Source: Streptomyces aidingensis (GTDB taxonomy: Bacteria > Actinomycetota > Actinomycetes > Streptomycetales > Streptomycetaceae). From it: a DNA stretch of 64,000 nt. Position numbers and translations under genes: made by a program. Each line of letters opens with the position of its first letter. The first letter of the stretch is position 1. Of this stretch, positions 56,438-64,000 are shown one piece after another. Under the pieces are notes generated by a model. That model was not told the DNA's origin, made no database searches, and worked only from the letters and a program-made list of their open reading frames with translations. The stretch is from assembly GCF_900112355.1 (NCBI RefSeq), contig NZ_FOLM01000002.1, positions 62,001 to 126,000 of the forward strand, given 5' to 3'.

Positions 56438-59023
56438 TCACTCGGTGGCGATGGCCTGGAGAATGTTCATCCGCGCGGCCCGCCGGGCCGGCAGCACCGC
56501 CGCCAGCCGGCCGACGATCGCGGCACCCAGGAAGACCGCGATGATCGTCACCCACGGAATCGCCAGGACCTCCATGCCCTCCAGGGCGAGAAGCTGCTGC
56601 GCCGCGCCGCCCCAGGCCAGCCCCAGGGCCACCCCGAGCACCGTGCCGAACAGGGCGATCACCACCGACTCCAGCCGGACCATCTTCCGCAGCTGGCTGC
56701 GGCCCAGCCCGATCGCCCGCATCAGCCCGATCTCCTGGGTGCGCTCCACCACGGCCAGCGCCAGCGTGTTGATCACGCCCAGGATGGCCACGATGATCGC
56801 CAGCGCCAGCAGCCCGTACACCATGTACAGGAGCTGTCCGACCTGCTGCTGGATCAGTTCCTTGTAGTCGGCCTGGTCGCGCACCTCCATCTGCGGGTGC
56901 GCCTCCAGGGCGCTCTCCAGGGACGCCCGGGCCTGGTCGGCCTGGCCCGGCTCGGCCAGCGCGAACATGCCCCACGGCAGCGGCATCTGCTCCGGCTCCA
57001 GCACCGAGGCGGCGGTCTCCTCGCCCAGGAAGGCACCCGGGGCGTCGAACGACGGCGCCTCGGAGATCGCCCGCAGCGTGACGGTGACCGGCCCGGAGGA
57101 GTCCTCGATGTCCAGGGTGAGCTGGTCGCCCACGGCCAGACCGTGCTCCTCGGCGAGGTCCGCGGGCAACGCGATGCCGCCCGCCCGCAGCGCCTCGGAC
57201 ATGTCGCCCGCGACCACCGGGGTGTCCATCATCTCCGGGTAGCCGGGAGTGGTCAGACCCAGGTTCTGGTCGAAGGAGGCGTCGTCCGCGGTGGTGAGAG
57301 TGGCCTCCACCTCGCTGACCGCCACCACCGAGGACAGATGGTCCGCGGACCGCACCGCCTCGGCCGCCTCCGGCAGGATCGGCATCCAGTTGGCCGTCTG
57401 GATGATGTAGTCCGCACCCAGCGACTCGTCGATCTCCTCGGTCGCCGAGGCCACCATCGAGGTGCCCACCACGGACAGCCCGGCCACCAGTGCCAGCCCG
57501 ATCATCAGCGCCGACGCCGTGGCCCCGGTGCGCCGCGGATTGCGCAGCGCGTTGCGCTCCGCCATCCGCCCGATGGAGCCGAAGCCGCGCAGCAGCACCG
57601 CGCTCAGCGCCCGCAGCACCAGCCCCACCAGGGCCGGGGCGGACAGCACCAGGCCGATCAGGGTCAGCGTCACGCCCAGCGCCAGCCACATCCCGCCGGT
57701 GCCCGCGCTGGAGGCGCCGCCGGCCGCCACCAGCGCGCCGAGGCCCAGCACCAGCATGGCCAGACCCACGATGGTGCGCAGCCGGCCGGCCCGCACATCG
57801 CCCGGGTTGCCGGCCTCGCGCAGCGCGTCCATCGGGGTCACCCGGGCGGCACGGCGAGCCGGGAGCCAGGCTGCCAGCAGGGTCACCGTGACACCGACCA
57901 CCATGCCGATCACCGGCACCGAGACGCCGATGGTCAGATCGTCGGTGGAGAGGTTCATGCCCAGCGCGCCCATCAGCGCCATCAGGCCGACCGCGATGCC
58001 CAGCCCGGCGGCGAAGCCCAGCACCGAGCCCACCACACCGAGCAGCAGCGCCTCGATCAGCACCGAGCGGTAGACCTGCTTGCGGCTGGCCCCGATGGCC
58101 CGCATCAGCCCGATCTCCCGGGTGCGCTGCGCGACCAGCATGGTGAAGGTGTTGACGATCAGGAAGATGCCGACGAGCAGCGAGATGCCGGCGAAGCCGA
58201 GCAGCACGTACTGGAGGAAGTCGAAGACCCCCGCGATCTCACTGCGGTTGTCCTCGATGTACTCGTCGGCGGTCCGGATCTGGTAGTCCTCGGTGCCCAG
58301 CGCCGCGGCCACCCGCTCCTTGAGCTCCGCGTCGCCGACCCCGGGCGCGGCGTCCACGGCCAGCTCGGTGTAGGCGTCGTCGGCGCCGAGCAGGATCTGC
58401 TGGGCGGCCGAGGGCTCGAAGTACAGGATCGCGGCGCCGGGGTTGGTGATGGTGAAGTCGACGATGCCGGTGATGGTCAGCGAGTGGTCGCCGGTGACCG
58501 AGATCACCCGCAGCTCCTCGCCGATCTCCAGGTTCTTGTTGTCGGCGGTGGCGCTGTCCACCATGACCTCGCCCGGACCGGCGGGCGCGGTGCCGCGGGC
58601 CACCTCGGCGGTGCGCAGCTCCAGCTCGGTCCAGCCGACACCCACGGTGGGGGCGCCCGTGGTGGGGCCGATGTTCTCGTTGTCCGAGTCCACCGCCACG
58701 ATGGACTCCGAGGCCACCACACCGGTGACCTCGGCCACCCCTTCCACACCGCGGATCTGCTCGGCGGCCGAGGCCGGCACGGTGTCCGGGCGGCCGGTGA
58801 GGCTGACGTCGTCGAAGCCGCCCTCGCCCTCCTCCTGGGCGGGGCCCACCATGACGTTGGACGCGCTCTCGGTGAACAGCCGGTCGAAGGTGGCCTGCAT
58901 GGTGGAGGTGAAGACCAGCGTTCCGCAGACAAAGGCGACGGAGATCAGCACCGCCAGCCCGGAGAGGATCATGCGTCCCTTGTGCGCGACAAAGTTGCGC
59001 AGGGAGGTGCGTACCACGGTCAT
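56438..59023 (-). CDS. MacB/FtsX-type ABC transporter permease
   Basis: An 861-residue permease with a duplicated FtsX-MacB architecture. N-terminal TM helix (LSGLAVLISVAFVCGTLVF), a MacB-like extracytoplasmic domain, three TM helices including REIGLMRAIGASRKQVYRSVLIEALLLG, then a second copy ending with a second EIGLMRAIGLGRSQLRKMVRLESVV and the final helices. These mechanotransmission permeases export lipids, peptides or antibiotics, or drive envelope processes; the cargo is unknown. It overlaps the ATPase gene by 4 bp. Confidence 0.94.
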   Translation of the reverse strand: MTVVRTSLRNFVAHKGRMILSGLAVLISVAFVCGTLVFTSTMQATFDRLFTESASNVMVGPAQEEGEGGFDDVSLTGRPDTVPASAAEQIRGVEGVAEVTGVVASESIVAVDSDNENIGPTTGAPTVGVGWTELELRTAEVARGTAPAGPGEVMVDSATADNKNLEIGEELRVISVTGDHSLTITGIVDFTITNPGAAILYFEPSAAQQILLGADDAYTELAVDAAPGVGDAELKERVAAALGTEDYQIRTADEYIEDNRSEIAGVFDFLQYVLLGFAGISLLVGIFLIVNTFTMLVAQRTREIGLMRAIGASRKQVYRSVLIEALLLGVVGSVLGFAAGLGIAVGLMALMGALGMNLSTDDLTIGVSVPVIGMVVGVTVTLLAAWLPARRAARVTPMDALREAGNPGDVRAGRLRTIVGLAMLVLGLGALVAAGGASSAGTGGMWLALGVTLTLIGLVLSAPALVGLVLRALSAVLLRGFGSIGRMAERNALRNPRRTGATASALMIGLALVAGLSVVGTSMVASATEEIDESLGADYIIQTANWMPILPEAAEAVRSADHLSSVVAVSEVEATLTTADDASFDQNLGLTTPGYPEMMDTPVVAGDMSEALRAGGIALPADLAEEHGLAVGDQLTLDIEDSSGPVTVTLRAISEAPSFDAPGAFLGEETAASVLEPEQMPLPWGMFALAEPGQADQARASLESALEAHPQMEVRDQADYKELIQQQVGQLLYMVYGLLALAIIVAILGVINTLALAVVERTQEIGLMRAIGLGRSQLRKMVRLESVVIALFGTVLGVALGLAWGGAAQQLLALEGMEVLAIPWVTIIAVFLGAAIVGRLAAVLPARRAARMNILQAIATE

Positions 59024-59805
59024 GAGGTGCGCCCCTGGGAGTCGAAGCCGCGCATCCGGTCCAGCACCTTGTCCGCGGTGGGGTCGGCCATCTCGTCCAC
59101 GATCCGGCCGTCGGCCAGGAAGACCACCCGGTCCGCGTAGGCGGCGGCCACCGGGTCATGGGTGACCATCACCACGGTCTGGCCCAGCTCGTCCACCGAG
59201 CGGCGCAGGAAGCCGAGGATCTCCGCGCCGGCCCGGGAGTCCAGGTTGCCGGTGGGCTCGTCGCCGAACATGATCTGCGGCTTGCTCGCCAGCGCCCGGG
59301 CCACCGCCACCCGCTGCTGCTGGCCGCCGGAGAGCTCGGACGGCCGGTGACTGAGCCGGTCGGCCAGGCCCACCGTGCTGATCACATGGTCCAGCCACTT
59401 CTGGTCCGGCTTGCGGCCGGCGATGTCCATGGGAAGCGTGATGTTCTCGATCGCGTTGAGCGTGGGCAGCAGATTGAACGCCTGGAAGATGAATCCGACG
59501 TTGTCCCGCCGCAACTGGGTGAGCTGCTTCTCCCGCAGCCCGGTGAGCTCGGTCTCGCCGATCCAGACCCGGCCGGCGGTCACGCTGTCCAGACCGGCCA
59601 GGCAGTGCATCAGGGTGGACTTGCCGGAGCCGGACGGCCCCATGATCGCGGTGAAGGCGCCGCGCGCGATCTCCACGCTCACCTCGTCCAGCGCCAGGAC
59701 CCTGGTGTCGCCCTCCCCGTACGCCTTGGTCACGCGCTCGGCGCGCGCGGCAACGGCCGTCCCTCCGCCGCCCCCGGTACCCGGTTCCGCTACCGCCGTG
59801 GTCAC
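59020..59805 (-). CDS. ABC transporter ATPase (MacB/LolD-type)
   Basis: A 261-residue ATPase with Walker A GPSGSGKST, Q-loop FIFQAFNLLPTLNA, signature LSGGQQQR, Walker B IMFGDEPTGNLD and H-loop MVTHDP. This is the LolD/MacB subgroup pattern. GTG 59805 was chosen because GAGGAG lies 6 nt upstream; the longer open frame to 60162 is low complexity. It is translationally coupled to the permease. Confidence 0.95.
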   Translation of the reverse strand: MTTAVAEPGTGGGGGTAVAARAERVTKAYGEGDTRVLALDEVSVEIARGAFTAIMGPSGSGKSTLMHCLAGLDSVTAGRVWIGETELTGLREKQLTQLRRDNVGFIFQAFNLLPTLNAIENITLPMDIAGRKPDQKWLDHVISTVGLADRLSHRPSELSGGQQQRVAVARALASKPQIMFGDEPTGNLDSRAGAEILGFLRRSVDELGQTVVMVTHDPVAAAYADRVVFLADGRIVDEMADPTADKVLDRMRGFDSQGRTS

Positions 59806-60224
59806 AACTGACTCCTCGATCGAAAATCTGATCCGGTTCTTATCCCGAAGGTAGGGAGCGGCGGCCCTCCCGGTCGTCGCCCCCGAGAACGAACCCGGCG
59901 GCGGCGGTGTCCGCAGAAAGTCGCACGGTCCCCTAAGGGGCCTCATTCCGCAGGATGGGGGGCGGCGCCGCGGCAGGCGCAAGCCGAAGTACGGCAAACC
60001 GGTACGGCCCCCGGCGAACGGCACGGTCCGCTTGCCGTGGCGGGGCGGCGGGCTCATCCTCCGGTCTGACCCCCGGTCCCCCGCGGGGCGGGTGACGGCG
60101 GACGGCGGACGGCGGAAAAAGCCGGCAGCGGACAGCACAAGGCGGCGGCGCCCGGTGCCCACCCCCGCGGGACACTGGACGCCGCCGTGCGGACCGGCAG
60201 CCGCCGGCCGGTTTCCCGGCCGGA
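59806..60224. other. 419-bp gap upstream of the ABC operon, no gene
   Basis: Contains the promoter region of the ATPase gene, a small CCCCTAAGGGG palindrome at about 59933-59943, and otherwise GC-rich sequence with only shadow frames. No supported gene or RNA. Confidence 0.5.
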
Positions 60225-60887
60225 TCAGAGCCGGAGGTTCCAGTACGCCGGATCGAGATCGATGTCCAGCGGATCCACCGTGACATCGATGAAGTCCGCG
60301 CCCTCGGGCACATCGAAGGCGACTTCGCCGGTGAAGGTGCGGCCCGGCTTCAGGGTGCCCTGCGGCTCGGCGGCCAGCTCGCCGTCGAAGATCTCCGGCG
60401 CCTCCACCCCCGCGTCGCCGGCCCGCGCCGAGAACAGGAAGATGATCTCGGTCTCCTCGGCGCCGTTGTTGGTGACCGTCACGGTCGTCTTGCAGGGGGT
60501 CCCGGTGTACTCCACATAGTCGGCCGGGGTATAGGGCTCGGCGGCGGAGAGGGTGACCTCCAGACCGTTCGGGTAGCGGTGCGTCTCCCCCGCGGCGAGG
60601 AAGCCCTCGTCCGCCTCGGCGGGCGCGTCCTCCCCGCCGCCGTCCCCGGCCTCGTCGCCGCCGCCGTCCCCGCCGCCGTCCCCGGCGCCGTCGCCGCCGT
60701 CCCCTCCGTCGGCGGCGCCGTCGTCTCCCCCGTCGGCGTCCGGCTGCTGCGACGAGCCTTCTCCCGCGTCCGGCGGCAACGGTTCCTCACAGGCGGTCAG
60801 CCCGCCCAGCGCCAGTACCGCCGCCGCGACGGCCCCCGCGACCGCCGTCGTGCGCCGTCCCCGGCCGGTGGCCCGCTGCACTCTCAT
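60225..60887 (-). CDS. Lipoprotein with Gly/Asp linker and DUF4352-like domain
   Basis: A 220-residue lipoprotein. The signal peptide with lipobox LTAC (about residue 32) is followed by a Gly/Asp low-complexity linker (about 45-95) and a beta-rich C-terminal domain: YPNGLEVTLSAAEPYTP, TVTVTNNG, FTGEVAFDVPEGADFIDVTVDP. This is the pattern of DUF4352-type immunoglobulin-like domains. ATG 60887 has AGAGGA upstream. Surface-exposed; function unknown. Confidence 0.85.
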   Translation of the reverse strand: MRVQRATGRGRRTTAVAGAVAAAVLALGGLTACEEPLPPDAGEGSSQQPDADGGDDGAADGGDGGDGAGDGGGDGGGDEAGDGGGEDAPAEADEGFLAAGETHRYPNGLEVTLSAAEPYTPADYVEYTGTPCKTTVTVTNNGAEETEIIFLFSARAGDAGVEAPEIFDGELAAEPQGTLKPGRTFTGEVAFDVPEGADFIDVTVDPLDIDLDPAYWNLRL

Positions 60888-61315
60888 CTCGTCCTCTCCC
60901 CTTCCGGATGCGGTGCCGGACCCCCCGTGCGGACCCGGCGATCCCATGGCAGCAGCCCGCCCGCGGCCCCGGCCAGGGGCGGCGGCGAGCTGTTGCCCCG
61001 CCGGGACGAAGTCACGACCGGACGGCCGATTTCCGGACCGCCCGGTGAACGCGCCACCCCGCCGGTCCGCCGGGAACACCCACTGACCTGCCCGGTTGAC
61101 CCACGGGCCAGCTCTGCGTCACCGTTGGTCAACACGGCGGCAAACACGGCGCGGCCGGCGGCGGACATCCCCGCCGGAGCAGCCCCGCGGCGCCGGCCGT
61201 CCCCGTCGAGGCGGTCCCGCGGCGGTCCGGCCGGCCCGGTCCCGGGGGCCTCTCGGCTTCGTCACAGCATCGCAACCGGGCACCGGTCCCGGTCCCAGTG
61301 AAGGACACTCAACGC
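60888..61315. other. 428-bp divergent gap, no gene
   Basis: Separates the lipoprotein from the DUF6716-like gene. It must hold two divergent promoters, but no convincing -35/-10 pair stands out. No supported frame. Confidence 0.45.
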
Positions 61316-62620
61316 ATGGGAAGCGCCAGGCCACGCGCCGTCGTATTCGCCGACTCCGACAGCCGCTGGAAGTGGGCCGCGATGACCGCCCGGCAGATCG
61401 CGCCGGACCACGCCGTCGACGCGCGGTTCCTGCGCGGCGACTCCATGCCCTCGCAGCGCCAGATCGACGAGGTCGGCATCGTGCCCGACACCAGCAGGGT
61501 GGTCAGCCTGCCGGAGCTGGTGACGGAGCCCGGCCTGGCGGAGGCGGACCTGCTGGTGCTGGGCGTCACCGGCGGCAGCGTGCTGGCCGTGATCCACGCG
61601 CTGGGCACCGCCTGGCGGGAGCGGGAGCACCGCCCGGTGGTGGTCACCGGCTATGTCGGGGTGGTCTACGAGAACGTGGTGGACGGCGCCGTCCTGCGGG
61701 TCGGCGCGGACATCGTGCTGGCCAACAGCGCCGCCGACGCCGACACGCTCCGCGACATCTACGCGGGCGTGGGCGCCGATCCCAAGGCCGTGGTGGAGAG
61801 CGCGCTGCCGTACCTGGGCGGCAAGCGCTACGACCCGGAGGCCTGGCGGCGCGGGGAGCGGCCGTTCACGGTCTGCTTCGCGGTGCAGCCCTCGGTCCCG
61901 GCCTCCCGCGAGGAACGCGTCGGCATCCTGGCGAAGGCCGCCCGGCACGCCCGGCTGCACCCGGACCGGGAGGTGCTGATCAAGCTGCGCAACCGGCCCG
62001 GCGAGGGGGTCACCCACACCGAGGCGTACTCCTACGAGGAACTGTTCGGGCAGCTCGCCGACCCGCCGGCCAATCTGAAGCTGCTGTACGGCGAGATGGG
62101 CGGGGTACTGGACCGCACCGACCTGCTGGTCACGGTCAGCTCCACGGCCGCCATGGAGGCCATCCACCGGTCCATCCCCACCGGCATCCTCACCGACTTC
62201 GGCATCCGCGAGGCGCACGGCAACCACTTCTTCGTCTCCTCCGGCCTGCTCACCTCCTGGCAGGAGCTGGACGAGGGCAGGCTGCCGACGGTGGCCCCGG
62301 GCTGGGCCGAGCAGCACGGGCTCACCGGCCAGGACCCCTACCGGGAGGCCCGGGACCGGTACGCGGCGCTGCGCGGCTGCGCACTGCCGCCGCTGCGCCC
62401 CTGGTACACGCCGGAGCGGCACGGCGACTACCTCGGGAACGTGGTGCCGCGGCGCGGCATCGGGCTGGACGGGCTGCCGCTGGCGGCCGGGGACCCGGCG
62501 GGGGGCCGGCCGGGCGGGCGGCGGTGGCCGGGGCGGCTGCTGCGGCGCGGCGCGGGCCGGGTCTACCGGCTGGCGCGCCGCAGGCTGGGGCCGGCCCTGC
62601 GGCGGCTGGCCGAGGACTGA
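61316..62620 (+). CDS. DUF6716-like protein (putative polysaccharide/glycosyltransferase-type)
   Basis: A 434-residue protein starting MGSARPRAVVFADSDSRWKW at ATG 61316, with AAGGAC 8-9 nt upstream; GTG 61298 is an alternative. The first half has alternating beta-alpha elements (ADLLVLGVTGGSVLAVI, RPVVVTGYVGVVYENVVDG). The second contains LIKLRNRPGEGVTHTE and TDLLVTVSSTAAMEAIHRSIPTGI, reminiscent of GT-B-like sugar transferases. The C-terminus is basic, as if membrane-associated. I believe it belongs to DUF6716; its substrate is unknown. Confidence 0.7.
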   Translation: MGSARPRAVVFADSDSRWKWAAMTARQIAPDHAVDARFLRGDSMPSQRQIDEVGIVPDTSRVVSLPELVTEPGLAEADLLVLGVTGGSVLAVIHALGTAWREREHRPVVVTGYVGVVYENVVDGAVLRVGADIVLANSAADADTLRDIYAGVGADPKAVVESALPYLGGKRYDPEAWRRGERPFTVCFAVQPSVPASREERVGILAKAARHARLHPDREVLIKLRNRPGEGVTHTEAYSYEELFGQLADPPANLKLLYGEMGGVLDRTDLLVTVSSTAAMEAIHRSIPTGILTDFGIREAHGNHFFVSSGLLTSWQELDEGRLPTVAPGWAEQHGLTGQDPYREARDRYAALRGCALPPLRPWYTPERHGDYLGNVVPRRGIGLDGLPLAAGDPAGGRPGGRRWPGRLLRRGAGRVYRLARRRLGPALRRLAED

Positions 62621-62862
62621 GCGGCGCGGGCCCGGGTACCGCGGCGGCGCGGGTGCCGGGCCGGGCCGGGCCGGGTGACAAAAACCCGGGCCCGTTCGTT
62701 GTCACCATGGCGGTCCCGGTTTCCCCCGCCGGGGCCGCCACCCGTACCGTTGGCACAGCCGCCTCGAACGAATGACCACGAAGCAGTGGTCACCGGCCGC
62801 GCCCGCTGCCTAAGATCGCGGCGAGCCGCCCATGCCCACGCCCACCCCGCCGGAGGGTCCCA

Positions 62863-63501
62863 GTGAAGCGCCGCACGTCCGCCCTCTCCCTGTCCGCCGC
62901 AGCCGCCGTGCTGCTGACGGCACCGATGCTGACCGGCTGCTCCACGGACAGCCACCCGGGCGCCGCCGCCGTGGTCGGGGACGAGGTCATCTCCATCGCC
63001 GAGGTGCAGGACTACGTCCAGGAGGTGCGGGACGGCCAGCTCGCGCAGCCGGACGCCGAGCAGTCGCTGGCCGAGTCCAGCTCGCTGACCCGGAGCATCG
63101 TGCACCAGCAGGTGTTCAACGCCCTGGTGAAGGCCGCCGCCGAGGACGCCGGGATCGAGGTCACCACCCGGGAGGTGCAGGACCAGCGGGCGCTGACCGA
63201 GGAGCAGCTCGGCGGCCCGGAGGCGCTCGACGAGGCGGCGATCGCCGAGTTCATCGCGCCCAGCAAGGTGGACGACACCTTCCGCAGCGCCCTCTACCAG
63301 GACAAGCTGTGGCGCCACTACGGCAACGACGACGCACGGATCACGGCCGCGCTCAAGGAGGCCGCGACCGAGGTCGGCGTCACGCTCAATCCCCGCTACG
63401 GGGACTGGGACGAGGAGCAGTTCGCCATCACCGAGCCGGACACCCCGTGGCTGAACACGCTGGCGGAGGAGCCGGGCGTCCCGGAGGCCCTCCCCGAGTG
63501 A
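62863..63501 (+). CDS. SurA N-terminal domain lipoprotein
   Basis: A 212-residue lipoprotein. GTG 62863 follows GGAGGG. A signal peptide with lipobox LTGC (about residue 26) is followed by a SurA_N-like helical domain (VVGDEVISIAEVQDYVQEV ... SIVHQQVFNALVKAAAEDAG) with no PPIase domain. Probably an extracytoplasmic chaperone-like protein. Its stop overlaps the mazG GTG by 4 bp, so the two are coupled; this surA-mazG linkage is common in Streptomyces as I recall it. Confidence 0.9.
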   Translation: MKRRTSALSLSAAAAVLLTAPMLTGCSTDSHPGAAAVVGDEVISIAEVQDYVQEVRDGQLAQPDAEQSLAESSSLTRSIVHQQVFNALVKAAAEDAGIEVTTREVQDQRALTEEQLGGPEALDEAAIAEFIAPSKVDDTFRSALYQDKLWRHYGNDDARITAALKEAATEVGVTLNPRYGDWDEEQFAITEPDTPWLNTLAEEPGVPEALPE

Positions 63502-64000
63502 GCGCCCCCGCCCCGCCCCGGCCCGCGCCGGCCGCCGGCCGGATCGTTCTGCTGACCACCAGCCACCGGGTGGCGCCCGGACTGCTGTCCTGGGCCGCCT
63601 GGCAGGAGCTGCGCGGCGCGGACCGGGTGCTGTGCCGGGACGCCGGGCATCCGCAGCTTCCCTTTCTGGCGCAGGCCGGGGTGGCGGTGGAGCTCACCGC
63701 GCCCGGGGAGCTGCCCGCCGCCCGCGAACTGGCCGGATACTGCGCGGACGGCCGCACGGTGGTGGTGCTGGCGGCCGGCGAGGGCGAGTCCCGGCTGACC
63801 GACGGGCTGGCGGCGCTGGCGGGTTCCGGGCGGCAGGCGGCGGTGCCCGAGCTGGAGCTGCTGCCCGGCTCCTGGGATCTGCCCGGCGCCCGGCTGCTGG
63901 ATCTGGTGCAGGTGATGGACCGCATCCGCGCCGAGTGTCCCTGGTCTTCCCGCCGCACCCACGCCGACCTGGCCAAATACGGGCTGGAGGAGGCGTATGA
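63498..64000 (+). CDS. mazG: MazG nucleoside triphosphate pyrophosphohydrolase (partial, 3' end missing)
   Basis: The first 167 codons. The N-terminal about 130 residues form the actinobacterial extension before the catalytic domain (VLLTTSHRVAPGLLSW, VVVLAAGEGESRLTD). The MazG core then begins: LLDLVQVMDRIRAECPWSSRRTHADLAKYGLEEAYE, with the metal EE pair at the window edge. MazG degrades (d)NTPs and may limit ppGpp or mutagenic nucleotides. Starts at GTG 63498, overlapping the lipoprotein stop. Confidence 0.93.
   Translation, partial: MSAPAPPRPAPAAGRIVLLTTSHRVAPGLLSWAAWQELRGADRVLCRDAGHPQLPFLAQAGVAVELTAPGELPAARELAGYCADGRTVVVLAAGEGESRLTDGLAALAGSGRQAAVPELELLPGSWDLPGARLLDLVQVMDRIRAECPWSSRRTHADLAKYGLEEAY

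Noticed and set aside
55631..59140. 1169-codon plus-strand frame opposite the ABC permease
   Set aside because: Antisense shadow rich in Gln/Arg/His/Gly; the permease on the other strand has clear FtsX motifs.

Overview
This is a high-GC actinobacterial chromosome segment, almost certainly Streptomyces. The evidence is strongly biased GC3 codon use, many GTG starts, DUF397/DUF5753 regulator pairs, two Rpf-type muralytic proteins, a c-di-AMP (ydaO-type) leader upstream of one of them, and a tRNA-Leu with anticodon TAA that matches bldA. From memory, the gene order hut genes - CBS - thiolase - Bax-inhibitor - cfa - ndh - ppx - DUF501 - divIC - eno - rpf - tRNA-Gln - kinase - methylase - mfd - ABC - mazG resembles the conserved core between hutI and mazG of S. 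coelicolor. No mobile element, CRISPR array, rRNA gene or origin was found.

Layout. 0-8.3 kb: an MFS exporter, then a histidine-degradation operon on the minus strand (hutU, an M20 amidohydrolase, hutF, hutI). Its promoter is overlapped by a clean inverted repeat and it is flanked by an RpiR-type regulator. 8.3-13.6 kb: accessory genes, namely a DUF397/HTH pair, a TmrB-like P-loop protein, a VapBC-like toxin-antitoxin pair, VOC and DinB proteins and a WYL regulator. 13.9-22.4 kb: cystathionine beta-synthase, an SGNH hydrolase interrupted by an in-frame TGA just before its GDS motif, thiolase, a CGNR-type repressor divergent from an alpha/beta hydrolase with three operator-like repeats, and a Bax-inhibitor-1 protein. 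22.5-26.3 kb: a minimal class IV lanthipeptide locus (lanL plus lanA) placed between a decayed YCII-family gene and bldA. 26.5-33.5 kb: cyclopropane fatty acid synthase, type II NADH dehydrogenase with Rex-like operators, Ppx/GppA, DUF501, a DivIC/FtsB-like protein and enolase. 33.8-39.2 kb: two Rpf proteins (the first with promoter and c-di-AMP riboswitch), a P450 and a histidine kinase.

39.4-43.4 kb: tRNA-Gln(UUG) followed by a degenerate patch: an APH-like kinase, a frameshifted Cys-rich mini-protein, a chimeric or truncated regulator with DUF397, an acetyltransferase fragment and two small hypothetical or membrane genes. 43.4-50 kb: a response regulator/histidine kinase pair, a Ser/Thr kinase with a membrane partner, and an orphan M-S fused N6-adenine methylase with an altered motif IV. 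50-64 kb: two tandem repeat-bearing lipoproteins, mfd, a GNAT, a MacB-like ABC exporter, a lipoprotein, a DUF6716-like protein, a SurA-N lipoprotein and the start of mazG.

The most interesting items are the lanL/lanA locus abutting bldA, the interrupted SGNH hydrolase, the HPPF methylase, the repeat lipoproteins, the decayed genes next to tRNA-Gln, and several predicted regulatory sites (Rex, RpiR-type, CGNR-type, CRP-like, ydaO).
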